A stretch of DNA of 45,347 bases from Streptomyces sp. 8L (GTDB lineage Bacteria > Actinomycetota > Actinomycetes > Streptomycetales > Streptomycetaceae): positions 1-45,347 of the forward strand of contig NZ_JAIUKE010000041.1 of assembly GCF_020176795.1 (NCBI RefSeq). Direction: 5' to 3'. The position numbers were made by a program, and so were the translations under genes. Position 1 is the stretch's first letter, and every line of letters starts with the position of its first letter. The notes beneath the pieces were generated by a model. It searched no databases. It was not told the origin of the DNA and saw nothing but the letters and a program-made list of their open reading frames with translations. Shown in pieces: positions 25,647-33,599 of this stretch.

Positions 25647-26686
25647 GGTTTTCGCTGTTTGTGCACATGGAGCGCTGGGACGAGACCGTCAGCCACCGGC
25701 AGCTTTTCGAGAACCTCTCCGAACTGGCTCTGACGGCGGAGGCCGGCGGATTCAGCACGGTGTGGGTCGGCGAGCACCACGCCATGGAGTACACGATCGC
25801 CCCCAGCCCGATGCCGATCCTGGCCCACCTGGCCGCGATGACGACGACGATCCGGCTCGGCGCCGGCACGATCATCGCACCCTTCTGGCACCCGGTCCGG
25901 GCCGCAGGCGAGACCGCGCTCCTCGACGTCATCAGCAACGGCCGCATGGAGGTCGGCGTCGCCCGCGGCGCCTACCAGATCGAGTTCGACCGCCTCACCG
26001 ACGGAGTCAAGGCCAGCGACGGCGGCAAGCACCTGCGCGAGCTGGTCCCCGCCGTGCGGGCGCTCTGGCAGGGCGACTACGCGCACGACGGTGAGGTCTG
26101 GCAGTTCCCGACCTCGACCAGCGTGCCGAAGCCGGTGCAGCAGCCAGCCCCGCCGATGTGGGTAGCGGCCCGCGACCCCTCCTCCCACGACTTCGCCGTC
26201 TCCCAGAGCTGCAACGTCATGGTCACCCCGCTGATGAAGGGCGACGAGGAGGTGGCCGCCCTCAAGGAGAAGTTCGACACTGCCGTGGCCAACCACCCGG
26301 AGGTGGCGCGTCCCGAGCTGATGGTGCTGCGCCACACCCACGTCCATCCCGCCGACGACCCCGAGGGCTGGCGTCCCGCGGCCGAGGGCATCAACCGGTT
26401 CTACCGCACCTTCGACGCCTGGTTCGGCAACAAGAAGACGCCCGAGAACGGCTTCCTCGAGCCGAGCCCGCAGGAGAAGTTCGCGGAGCGTCCCGAGTTC
26501 ACCCCCGAGGCCCTGCACAAGACGGCCATGATCGGCACCCCGGAGGAGGTCGTCGAGCGGCTGCGCTGGTACGAGGAGCTGGGCGTCGACGAGTACAGCT
26601 TCTGGATCGACAACACCCTCTCCCACGAGGAGAAGCTGGCCTCGCTGAACCTGTTCATCAAGGAAGTCCTGCCGGCCTTCCGGTGA
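25643..26686 (+). CDS. Luciferase-like FMN-dependent monooxygenase
   Basis: A 347-residue TIM-barrel enzyme of the bacterial luciferase (LLM) family that uses reduced FMN supplied by a separate reductase. Family marks are FENLSELALTAEAGGFSTVW, VGEHHAMEYTIAPSPMPILA, TTTIRLGAGTIIAPFWHPVR, ISNGRMEVGVARGAYQIEFD and GTPEEVVERLRWYEELGVDE. RutA and PyrA, which split N-heterocyclic rings, belong to the same superfamily, as do alkanesulfonate and alkane monooxygenases. Last gene of the tightly overlapping operon, so it is most likely the ring-attacking enzyme. The substrate cannot be read from sequence. Confidence 0.88.
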   Translation: MRFSLFVHMERWDETVSHRQLFENLSELALTAEAGGFSTVWVGEHHAMEYTIAPSPMPILAHLAAMTTTIRLGAGTIIAPFWHPVRAAGETALLDVISNGRMEVGVARGAYQIEFDRLTDGVKASDGGKHLRELVPAVRALWQGDYAHDGEVWQFPTSTSVPKPVQQPAPPMWVAARDPSSHDFAVSQSCNVMVTPLMKGDEEVAALKEKFDTAVANHPEVARPELMVLRHTHVHPADDPEGWRPAAEGINRFYRTFDAWFGNKKTPENGFLEPSPQEKFAERPEFTPEALHKTAMIGTPEEVVERLRWYEELGVDEYSFWIDNTLSHEEKLASLNLFIKEVLPAFR

Positions 26687-26723
26687 GCGCCCAGACGGCT
26701 CGACCCCACGCGGCACTCGGGGT

Positions 26724-26826
26724 TTCTTGCATGGCAGAAGCCATCTGGAGGGCGGGTATAGGCAGGTCGGAACCGAGATGTTGACGTTCGCGAACGTCTT
26801 CACTACCTTCTTGTACCATGCAAGAA
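26724..26826. promoter_or_regulatory. Promoter region of the catabolic GntR gene with three candidate operator sites
   Basis: TTCTTGCATGGCAG (26724-26737), a perfect 16-base palindrome GACGTTCGCGAACGTC (26783-26798), and TTCTTGTACCATGCAAGAA (26808-26826), which has six-base inverted arms and covers the start codon. The TTCTTG motifs recur before the operon at 21631 and 21658, suggesting autoregulation plus control of the operon. Confidence 0.55.
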
Positions 26827-27552
26827 CCCACGGGGCGGCCGGTCAAGCGGCTGCCGAAGGCCAGCATGCAGGCGCGTGTCGCGGGCGAGCTGCGCGAGAT
26901 GATCATCAGCGGTGAGCTGCCGCCTCGCTCCAGCCTCTCCGAGATGGCGCTGTCGGAGACCTTCGGCATCAGCCGCACCCCCATCCGCGAAGCCCTCAAG
27001 CAGCTCCAGACCGAGGGCCTGGTCGAGATCCGCCCGCGGGTCGGCACTTTCGTGGCGGTCCCTTCCCACCGGGACGTGGCGGAACTCTTCCAGATGAAGG
27101 AGCTTCTGGAGGGCGCCGCGGCCCGCCTCCTTGCGCTGCGCGGCCGGGTGCCCGAGACGGAACGCCTCCAGGCCGTCATGGCGGAGGCGGACGAGGCGAC
27201 CCGGGCCGGAGACACCGACCGCTACGCCCGCCTGGTGCACGAGTTCCACGAGCTGATCGTGGTCGGCGCCGACAACGGCAAGCTGGAGGCGCACTACCGC
27301 ACCCTCATGAACCAGCTCGCCTACGCCCGGCTGGTCCGCGTCACCCTCGCCCAGCCGGGCCGGATACACGAGTCCGACCACGAACACCACCAGGTCCTCG
27401 ACCTGATCCGGGCCAAGGACGGCAACGGCGCCGAACGCATGATGCGCGAACACGTCCGCCGGTCCCACCAGGCCCTCCTGGCCGGCTGGGACGCCGAGGA
27501 GGACATCAAAACCCCCGGCACCCCCGCGCAAGCACCGGACAGCACGCACTGA
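26818..27552 (+). CDS. FadR/VanR-type GntR regulator of the heterocycle operon
   Basis: A 244-residue regulator. Winged helix: QARVAGELREMIISGELPPR, SSLSEMALSETFGISRTPIR, EALKQLQTEGLVEIRPRVG. FCD ligand domain: RDVAELFQMKELLEGAAARL, YARLVHEFHELIVVGADNGK and HEHHQVLDLIRAKDGNGAER, which provide the His-rich metal site usual in this group. It follows the operon on the same strand but has its own promoter. The start codon lies inside a palindrome (26808-26826), typical of autorepression. Probably senses the pathway substrate or an intermediate. Confidence 0.88.
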   Translation: MQEPTGRPVKRLPKASMQARVAGELREMIISGELPPRSSLSEMALSETFGISRTPIREALKQLQTEGLVEIRPRVGTFVAVPSHRDVAELFQMKELLEGAAARLLALRGRVPETERLQAVMAEADEATRAGDTDRYARLVHEFHELIVVGADNGKLEAHYRTLMNQLAYARLVRVTLAQPGRIHESDHEHHQVLDLIRAKDGNGAERMMREHVRRSHQALLAGWDAEEDIKTPGTPAQAPDSTH

Positions 27553-27601
27553 CGTCACCGGCCCAGCGCTCGGCGGGTTGTGGAGCAGACGCCGGGCAGC
27601 T

Positions 27602-27793
27602 AAGAGGGCGCTGCGCATCGAGTGGCGGAACTTCCCGATCCTCGGCGACGAGTCGCAGAACGCCGCCCGCGCTGCCTGGACGGCCGGCCGCCAGGGCCGG
27701 TTCTGGGCCTACCACGACGCGCTGTACGGGCACGCCCCGGCGAAGAAGAACACCGGCGCCTTCACCGCGGACGAGCTGGTGGCGCCGGCGTGA
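27602..27793 (+). pseudogene. DsbA/thioredoxin-fold fragment
   Basis: The plus strand reads ALRIEWRNFPILGDESQNAA, RAAWTAGRQGRFWAYHDALY and NTGAFTADELVA before a stop. This is an internal piece of a DsbA-family disulfide oxidoreductase (the part after the CxxC). No CxxC, signal peptide or C-terminus remains. It abuts the VOC fragment on the other strand at about 27795. Confidence 0.6.
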
Positions 27794-27794
27794 G

Positions 27795-28108
27795 GGGTTG
27801 GGCTGGTGGGCCACTGTGGTCGCGCCGGTGGCGAGCGCGAGGCGCTCGGCCCTGTCGAGATCCTCGACAGCGATGTCCAGGTGGAACTTCTTGGCGTGGC
27901 CGTCGGGCCACCGCGGCGGCCGGTAGTCGGGTACTCGGACGGTGACCAGCAGCAGTCTTCCGATTTCGACGGCGCAGAAGGCATCGGACTCGGTCGTAAG
28001 GGCTCCGCCGAGCATGGCAGCCCAGAATGCGGCGAGTGCCCGGGGGCCGGCGCAGTCCAGCGCTACGGACCCGAGCCGCCTTATGGATTCGGGTATTTCT
28101 GTACGTCA
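27795..28108 (-). pseudogene. VOC/glyoxalase-like fragment
   Basis: The minus strand reads SIRRLGSVALDCAGPRALAA, FWAAMLGGALTTESDAF, GRLLLVTVRVPDYRPPRWPD and HLDIAVEDLDRAERLALATG, ending at HQPNP where the DsbA fragment begins. This is the front half to two thirds of a VOC-fold protein. No in-frame start codon precedes SIRRL (a TGA lies upstream), so both ends are lost. Confidence 0.6.
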
Positions 28109-28128
28109 TTCGTCGGGGGCGGTGGGGG

Positions 28129-28165
28129 ACGCGCGCACCGGGCCGCCCCGGATCGGTGCGCGCGT
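28129..28165. terminator. Strong hairpin after the aldo/keto reductase gene
   Basis: A perfect 12-base-pair GC stem (28129-28140 with 28154-28165) with a 13-base loop, 21 bases past the stop on the minus strand. Confidence 0.75.
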
Positions 28166-28185
28166 GACGCGGTGCCGGTGCGGCG

Positions 28186-29235
28186 TCAGAGGTTGGCGTA
28201 GCCGGGGATGGACGCCTTGATGCGTTCCATCTCGCGTTCGTCGGAGATGCCCTGGAAGTCGTGGCGCGGGGTGTAGGGGGTCTCCAGGCGGCGGGCTTCC
28301 TCGTCGGTGAGGTCGATGTCGAGGGAGGCGACGGCGTCGTCGATCTGCTGGGCGGTGCGGGCGCCCACCAGGGGAGCGGCGACCACGGGGTTGCGGCGCA
28401 GCCAGGCCAGCGCGATCTGGGCGCGGGAGACGCCGCGCTGTTCTGCGATGGCGCCGAGGGCGTCGATGATCCGGCGGTCGCTGTCGGCGTTGGCCTTGTA
28501 GAGCAGGTCGGCGTAGGCGCCGTCGGTGGCCGCGCGCGTTCCGGTGGCGGCCTGGTCGAAGGGGCGGGCGAGGCGGCCTCGGGCCAGCGGGCTCCAGACC
28601 ATGGTGGCGACGCCCCTGTCGGCGCACAGGGGGAGCATCTCGCGTTCCTCCTCGCGGGCGAGGAGGTTGTAGTGGTCCTGCATGGTGACGAAGCGTGCCC
28701 AGCTGTGCCGCTCCTGGAGGTGGAGGGCCTTGGCGAACTGCCAGGCGTGCATGGACGACGCGCCGAGGTAGCGGGCCTTTCCGGCCTTGACCACGTCGTT
28801 CAGCGCCTCCAGCGTCTCCTCCAGCGGGGTGGCGGGGTCCAGGCGGTGGATCATGTAGACGTCGACGTAGTCGGTGCCCAGGCGGCGCAGGCTGTTGTCG
28901 ATCTCGGTCATGATCGCCTTGCGGGACAGGCCACTGCTGTTCGGGCTGCCGGGACGCATGGGGTGGCGGACCTTGGTGGTGATGACGACGTCGTCGCGGT
29001 TCGCGTAGTCCCTCAGCGCCCGGCCCAGGATCTCCTCGCTGGAGCCGTAGGAGTACATGTTCGCGGTGTCGAAGAAGTTGATGCCCGTCTCCAGCGCCTG
29101 CTTGACCAGCGGGCGGCTGGACTCCTCGTCCAGCGACCAGACCGGGTGGCCGCGGTCGGGCTCGCCGTAGGTCATGGCGCCGATGGCGACCGGGGAAACG
29201 TCCAGGCCGGTACGGCCGAGCTTGATGTAGCGCAC
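28186..29235 (-). CDS. Aldo/keto reductase
   Basis: A 349-residue NADPH-dependent oxidoreductase of the AKR superfamily (YajO/potassium-channel-beta-like group). It has the catalytic Asp-Tyr-Lys-His set: INFFDTANMYSYGSSEEILG (Asp, Tyr), VITTKVRHPMRPG (Lys) and DVYMIHRLDPATPLEETLEA (His). The cofactor-binding end is NPVVAAPLVGARTAQQIDDA. GTG 29235 is chosen (VRYIKLGRTGLDVSPVAIGA begins the domain) with GGAG upstream. It is divergent from a TetR gene; two operator-like palindromes sit between them, so reduction of a carbonyl or quinone compound under TetR control is likely. Confidence 0.9.
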   Translation of the reverse strand: MRYIKLGRTGLDVSPVAIGAMTYGEPDRGHPVWSLDEESSRPLVKQALETGINFFDTANMYSYGSSEEILGRALRDYANRDDVVITTKVRHPMRPGSPNSSGLSRKAIMTEIDNSLRRLGTDYVDVYMIHRLDPATPLEETLEALNDVVKAGKARYLGASSMHAWQFAKALHLQERHSWARFVTMQDHYNLLAREEEREMLPLCADRGVATMVWSPLARGRLARPFDQAATGTRAATDGAYADLLYKANADSDRRIIDALGAIAEQRGVSRAQIALAWLRRNPVVAAPLVGARTAQQIDDAVASLDIDLTDEEARRLETPYTPRHDFQGISDEREMERIKASIPGYANL

Positions 29236-29267
29236 GGGGAGGCTCCTACAATGGGTACGAAGCCAAG

Positions 29268-29314
29268 CGGAGAACTCTCCGCCGACTCGTTCGAGCCTAC
29301 CGGAGAGTTCTCCG
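29268..29314. promoter_or_regulatory. Twin TetR operators
   Basis: CGGAGAACTCTCCG (29268-29281) and CGGAGAGTTCTCCG (29301-29314) are near-palindromes and exact reverse complements of each other, with centres 33 bases apart, three helical turns. They lie between the divergent reductase and TetR genes. Confidence 0.75.
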
Positions 29315-29366
29315 TTTCGCGATGGGGTCACTTACGGGCGCACCCGCCCACCGTCAGGAGGACACG

Positions 29367-29915
29367 ATGACCGGTGCTCCGCAACAGCGCGCGGACGCCT
29401 TGAAGAACCGCGAGAAGATCCTTGAGGTCGCCCACGACGCCCTGGCCGAGTCCCCGGGCGCCTCACTCAACTCCATCGCCAAGCTGGCCGGCGTCGGCGC
29501 GGGCACGCTCTACCGGCACTTCCCCACCCGCGAGGCACTGGTCCTGGAGGTCTACCAGCATGACCTCGCACGCCTCACCTCCTCCGTGCCCGACGTCCTG
29601 GCCGACCACCCCCCGCTGGACGCGTTCCGCCGCTGGTTCACCACGCTCACCGCCTACGTCCGCATCAAGCACGACCTCGGCGAAGCCCTCCACTCAGCCG
29701 CCGCACGGGAGGTCATCAGCGCCTCCTGGCCTCCGGTCGCCACGGCCGTCCAGCAACTCCTCGACGCCTGCGAGCAGGCCGGCGACGTCCGCCCTGGCAT
29801 CGACCCCGTCGACGTGATCATGTTGCTGAGCTGCCTGTGGCGTACCCCCAACACGCCCGACGGCACCGCCCAGGCCGCACGGCTCCTCGACCTCGCCATC
29901 GCCGGCCTGCGCTAG
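29367..29915 (+). CDS. TetR-family repressor
   Basis: A 182-residue regulator. ATG 29367 follows AGGAGG. The helix-turn-helix is LNSIAKLAGVGAGTLYRHFP, then TREALVLEVYQHDLARL; the C-terminal ligand domain contains FRRWFTTLTAYVRIKHDLGE and ATAVQQLLDACEQAGDVRPG. It resembles the SCO-type TetR group with a C-terminal domain found beside reductases and MFS genes. Twin operators upstream suggest that it represses itself and the divergent reductase. Confidence 0.88.
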   Translation: MTGAPQQRADALKNREKILEVAHDALAESPGASLNSIAKLAGVGAGTLYRHFPTREALVLEVYQHDLARLTSSVPDVLADHPPLDAFRRWFTTLTAYVRIKHDLGEALHSAAAREVISASWPPVATAVQQLLDACEQAGDVRPGIDPVDVIMLLSCLWRTPNTPDGTAQAARLLDLAIAGLR

Positions 29916-30326
29916 GCCCTCTCGTTTGGATCTTGTCGGGCTCGCGTGCCGCGGCACCGCACCTCGCACCCACTTCCGGGCCCTGACCCGCCTCCCGGAC
30001 ACCACCGCCTGCGCCGGCGTGACGGAGGGCGTGACTGTACTGGGCTTTGGTGGGAGCTTCGCCGGTATCTGCCTGGAGCAGCCGACTCGGACCGACAAAC
30101 GGCAAGGTGCGCCACCGGTGTGATCCGGCGACCCGACCACATCGGGTCATTTATCGCCACCAGCGTGCAGCGAGTGGTCTCCTGAGCCGGTGTCACAGGC
30201 CGTTGTCTGCGCTGGAAGGACGCGTACGCCGGCATGGGCAGCCCCAGCCTCGGCGTGGCTCTGCCGCACACCGTCGCAGAGTCGGTGCGTGCGCCGGGTG
30301 ACCGGTTGCTGCGGTACCGACTGTCG
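29916..30326. other. Stretch without a recognisable gene
   Basis: No frame carries a family motif that I trust. The sequence just after the TetR stop (CCTCTCGTTTGGATCTTG) looks like the end of some Streptomyces insertion sequences, so an IS relic is possible, but no transposase frame is readable. Confidence 0.4.
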
Positions 30327-31883
30327 CTATCGCGGGACCGACGTGGGTTTGGCAGCCCGTTTGGGTGCTGTGGCCAGAACTGCCGCGCCGGTCGCGTGCC
30401 GGATGAGTGCGGTGGCAGCGTCGGTGATGTCCGTGCTCATGCCGGGACGGGAGAGTGCGGGCTGTGTGGTGTGAGGTGTGTCGAGGCCGTCCAACGCGGC
30501 GCCGACGTCACGGAGTTGCCCTGCCAGCAGGCGGAGGCCGTCAACGGTGTAGGGCAGGGGTGGAGACGCGTGGGGAGGGTGCACGGTCAGGGGTGCGCGC
30601 AGAAGGGCGGAGGCGTCAAGGACGGCAGCGAGTTCGGCCATCAGCTGTTGTGGCGGGCGTGGCTGGGTGGCGAGCCTCTTTCTTGAGGTCGCCAGGTGCT
30701 GTTCGGAGGCTTCGACGGCATCGCGCGTGTGGGCGCGTTCGGCCGGCGGCGGCCCGCCGGCGAGAGAGGCCACGCGGGCGAGGTAGCGCGCCTGCGCCAT
30801 GAGTAGGTCCTCCAGGTGTCCCGGGACAAGAGTCTGCTCGCGGTGTGGCCACAGGAAGAGGGTCGCCAGGGCGGCAAGAGCGGCGCCCAGAACGTTGTTG
30901 GAGACGCGTTCCAGGGCGTCGATCCAGGTGGACCGGGTGTCCAGGGACAACAGCAGGAGCATGGCGGGTGAGGCGAAGATGGGCCACAGGCCGTAGTTGT
31001 AGCCGCGCAGAATCCGGGCGATTCCCGCGAACGCCACGGTGACGGCAGCGAGGAGCGGCACAGGCGGTGAAGAGGTGAAGATCAGCAGGGCGGCGGCGAG
31101 GCTGGAGCCCAGAATGATGCCGATGACGCGTTTGGCGGTACGGCTGGTCGTCTGCCCCCAAGTCGGCCGCAGGCAGCCGAAGATGCCCGCGAGGACCCAC
31201 AGGCCGTGCGGAGTATGGAGTAGATCGATGGCGACAAAGGTGAGGGTGAAACAGACCGCGAGCCTCACGTTGTAGCGGAATTCCGGCGTGCGGTCGGTGA
31301 CCGAGGCGCGCAGGCTCTCCCAGTACCGGCCCAACGCTCTGGCCCCGGGCCGGCGGTGTCCGTCGTGTACGGGCCGAGCTGGGTCCGGGCGGCCCGCGAT
31401 GAAAGGGACGAGCAGCAGCAAGCTTGTCCACAGGCCGCCGACGGTGAACAGGAGAGCGTACGGGGCGCCCCCGACTCCCGCCAACCCCTGCACGGCGAAC
31501 ACCAGGGGGATGACCGGCGCCATGCCCGGCGTCTTGACCGGCACGATCACCAGGATGGCCAGTACGGTCAACGGGAGGTTGCCGCTCACCAGGGCGCCCA
31601 GTGCCGTGGCCGCCGCGCAGGCCAGCCACTGCGTGCCGATCTGCCGGACGCGCGTATGAAGGTCGCCTTGGGGTGGTAGCAGGACCAGCAGGTAGGCGCC
31701 GATGCCGGCCGCGACGCCGAGGGGCGCATGGCCCGATGCGATGCCGATTGACAAAGGGACACCCAAGGCCAGGACCATGCCCACGCCGAGGTGCCACGCG
31801 TACTGGCCCTCGCGGGCGAGGTAGAGGCCGGTGACCGTGCGGACGGTGTCCCGCGCCGCCCGGAGGGGTGTCCGTGCTGCCAT
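30327..31883 (-). CDS. FUSC-family membrane exporter
   Basis: A 518-residue inner-membrane protein of the fusaric acid resistance/aromatic acid exporter (FUSC) type. Two halves each have about five to six membrane helices: WHLGVGMVLALGVPLSIGIA, PLTVLAILVIVPVKTPGMAP and GLWTSLLLLVPFIAG in the first; RLAVCFTLTFVAIDLLHTPH, LWVLAGIFGCLRPTWGQTTS and NNVLGAALAALATLFLWPH in the second, with the conserved RP(T)xG...T..R block. A cytoplasmic C-terminal domain follows. Probably expels an aromatic acid or similar toxic organic acid. It is second in the operon, nine bases after the isochorismatase-like gene, under MarR-type operators. Confidence 0.85.
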   Translation of the reverse strand: MAARTPLRAARDTVRTVTGLYLAREGQYAWHLGVGMVLALGVPLSIGIASGHAPLGVAAGIGAYLLVLLPPQGDLHTRVRQIGTQWLACAAATALGALVSGNLPLTVLAILVIVPVKTPGMAPVIPLVFAVQGLAGVGGAPYALLFTVGGLWTSLLLLVPFIAGRPDPARPVHDGHRRPGARALGRYWESLRASVTDRTPEFRYNVRLAVCFTLTFVAIDLLHTPHGLWVLAGIFGCLRPTWGQTTSRTAKRVIGIILGSSLAAALLIFTSSPPVPLLAAVTVAFAGIARILRGYNYGLWPIFASPAMLLLLSLDTRSTWIDALERVSNNVLGAALAALATLFLWPHREQTLVPGHLEDLLMAQARYLARVASLAGGPPPAERAHTRDAVEASEQHLATSRKRLATQPRPPQQLMAELAAVLDASALLRAPLTVHPPHASPPLPYTVDGLRLLAGQLRDVGAALDGLDTPHTTQPALSRPGMSTDITDAATALIRHATGAAVLATAPKRAAKPTSVPR

Positions 31884-31892
31884 GTCGCTTCC

Positions 31893-32489
31893 TTACGCCG
31901 TGCGCACGGCAGTCTCGAAGGCGGTGACGTCCATGACATCGGCCTGCGTGGGAAGCAGCGACCGCATCAGTGTGTCGTGCAGCTGCTGGTCGGGGTCGGC
32001 GCAGACGTCGCTGAGCACCAGGAGGCGGTAGTCCTTGTCGGCGGCGTCGCGGACGGTGGACAGGACGACGCCGCTGGTGAAAATGCCACCGAGCACCAGG
32101 GTGTCGATGCCCTGCTCGCGCAGCAGCGGGTCGAGTGAACCGCTGGAAAAGGCGCTGACGCGGGTCTTGGTGACGGTCAGCGCCTTCCGGTCCTGGCGGG
32201 ATTCGCTCAGCGCCGGGTGCACCTCGTTCTCCGGTTCGCCGGCCGCCAGAGCGCCGGCCCGGGCCACGGGGGTGAAGGCCTTGTTGTGCGGCGGCACGGC
32301 TGCATGGTCTTCGGGGGTGAAGGCCACGCGGACGTGGATCTCGCGGATGTCCGCGTCCAGGGCGGCGCGCTGGGCGCGCTGGGCGGCGTCCAAGACGCGC
32401 TCGGGGTTGGGCAGGGCACCCAACAGGGAGTGCTGGAGGTCCATCAGGAGCAGGGCGGTGCGCTTGGGGATCAGGGCGGAGTCGGTCAC
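31893..32489 (-). CDS. Isochorismatase-like hydrolase without the catalytic Cys
   Basis: A 198-residue Rossmann-like protein of the isochorismatase/cysteine-hydrolase superfamily. LIPKRTALLLMDLQHSLLGA gives the Asp, LTVTKTRVSAFSSGSLDPLL the Lys. The third residue, normally Cys in GxxTxxCVxxT, reads Val in LGGIFTSGVVLSTVRDAADK. Members lacking the Cys (PhzD-like) hydrolyse vinyl ethers rather than amides, so a nicotinamidase-type reaction is unlikely. GTG 32489 with AAGGAACGG upstream. First gene of the FUSC operon. Confidence 0.82.
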   Translation of the reverse strand: MTDSALIPKRTALLLMDLQHSLLGALPNPERVLDAAQRAQRAALDADIREIHVRVAFTPEDHAAVPPHNKAFTPVARAGALAAGEPENEVHPALSESRQDRKALTVTKTRVSAFSSGSLDPLLREQGIDTLVLGGIFTSGVVLSTVRDAADKDYRLLVLSDVCADPDQQLHDTLMRSLLPTQADVMDVTAFETAVRTA

Positions 32490-32524
32490 GGCCGTTCCTT
32501 TCTTCGGGGCGTAAGGCCATAGTA

Positions 32525-32549
32525 CAGCGCTGAATAATCCAGTACTGTA
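32525..32549. promoter_or_regulatory. MarR-type operator before the isochorismatase-FUSC operon
   Basis: CAGCGCTG and CAGTACTG, each a perfect 8-base palindrome, flank AATAATC. The same arrangement recurs at 34727-34752, and half of it at 33045-33057 before the MarR gene. Confidence 0.65.
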
Positions 32550-32639
32550 TTTGATGTACTGGGTGCACGTGCGATCAACCGGCTCGGCCCGGAGAGCCGC
32601 GTGTGGTTCCCACGCTCAACCGCATCCGGAAAGCCGCCT

Positions 32640-32940
32640 CGGCCCGCTTGATGCCGACGCGGAGCGTGAGTCGGGTCTGCCTCTCAGCCACCTGGACGTC
32701 CTTGACGGCTGCGAGGCGGGTCCTGCAATGTCCTGTGCGGGACCCGGCCGGGGGAGGTCGCCCGCTCCGGGGTCACGTGGATCGCTGACATCGTCGGCCG
32801 CCTGGCGGTCGACGGAACGGGTGCGCGGTGAGACGCCCGCGGACGACCGGCACGGCTGACTGGTCGTGCTGACCGACGCAAGCCCGGCTCGGCCCGAGCG
32901 ATCCAGATCCACCTGGGCCTGCGGCACACGCGAGGCCCCT
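32640..32940 (+). pseudogene. Decayed MarR-like gene
   Basis: Fragments in three frames line up with a MarR winged helix: LSHLDVLD (near 32690), EVARSGVTWIADIVGRLAVD (32755-32815) and ETPADDRHG followed by a TGA and LVVLTDAS (32830-32885). Shifts and a stop separate them. It lies between the operator of the FUSC operon and the intact MarR gene, so it may be the older copy. Assignment rests on pattern alone. Confidence 0.4.
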
Positions 32941-33044
32941 CACCCTGCTTGAGGCCGGGGCCCGGACGCGGTGGCGGGGTGTGTTGAGGTGCGGGTGGTC
33001 ACAACTGGAAAATTCACCACTGAAGCGTTCTGGGGTGTGATGTA

Positions 33045-33057
33045 CAGCGCTACAGTA
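33045..33057. promoter_or_regulatory. MarR-type operator before marR
   Basis: CAGCGCTACAGTA, six bases before the ATG, matches the first half of 32525-32549 (CAGCGCTGAATA...). It would allow autorepression. Confidence 0.55.
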
Positions 33058-33062
33058 AATCC

Positions 33063-33539
33063 ATGACGGACGATGGTTGGCTCACCCCGGAGGAGCTGCG
33101 CGTTTACCGGGCGTTCAACCGGTCGTGGCGGGTGGTGAGTGCCCGGATCGAGGACGACCTGCAGGCCGATGTGGGGCTGCCGCGCACCTACTTCGACGTG
33201 TTGTGGCGCCTGCGCCGCGCGCCGGGAGGGGCGATGCGGATGTCGGAGCTCGCGGCCGAGACGGACTCCAAGCCGAGCCGCATCACTCACGCGACCTCCC
33301 GTCTCGAGGCCATGGGCCTGTTGCGGCGCGAGGCCGTCGAAGGGGACAGGCGGGGTTACATGGCGGTGCTCACCGACAAAGGGCTCACCGCTGCCGAGGA
33401 GGCGGCCCCTCGATTCGCCCGCGCTGTGCGGGAGTACCTGCTGGACACGTTGTCACCCGCCATGCGTGAGCACATCACGGAGATCGGCGAGGCCCTGCTG
33501 CGGGAGACCGCCCCCGATCGCCTTCCCGACAGGCACTGA
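33063..33539 (+). CDS. MarR-family regulator
   Basis: A 158-residue dimeric winged-helix regulator: WLTPEELRVYRAFNRSWRVV, LQADVGLPRTYFDVLWRLRR, MSELAAETDSKPSRITHATS, RLEAMGLLRREAVEGDRRGY and MAVLTDKGLTAAEEAAPRFA. The recognition helix and wing are complete. It is divergent from the isochorismatase-FUSC operon and shares an operator-like motif with it, so it probably derepresses the exporter upon binding a phenolic or aromatic acid. Confidence 0.88.
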   Translation: MTDDGWLTPEELRVYRAFNRSWRVVSARIEDDLQADVGLPRTYFDVLWRLRRAPGGAMRMSELAAETDSKPSRITHATSRLEAMGLLRREAVEGDRRGYMAVLTDKGLTAAEEAAPRFARAVREYLLDTLSPAMREHITEIGEALLRETAPDRLPDRH

Positions 33540-33599
33540 ACGCTTCGGTCGCCCGGCGTGGCGCGCCGATGCCCGCCGGGGAGCCGGGGCGTCGCGGTG

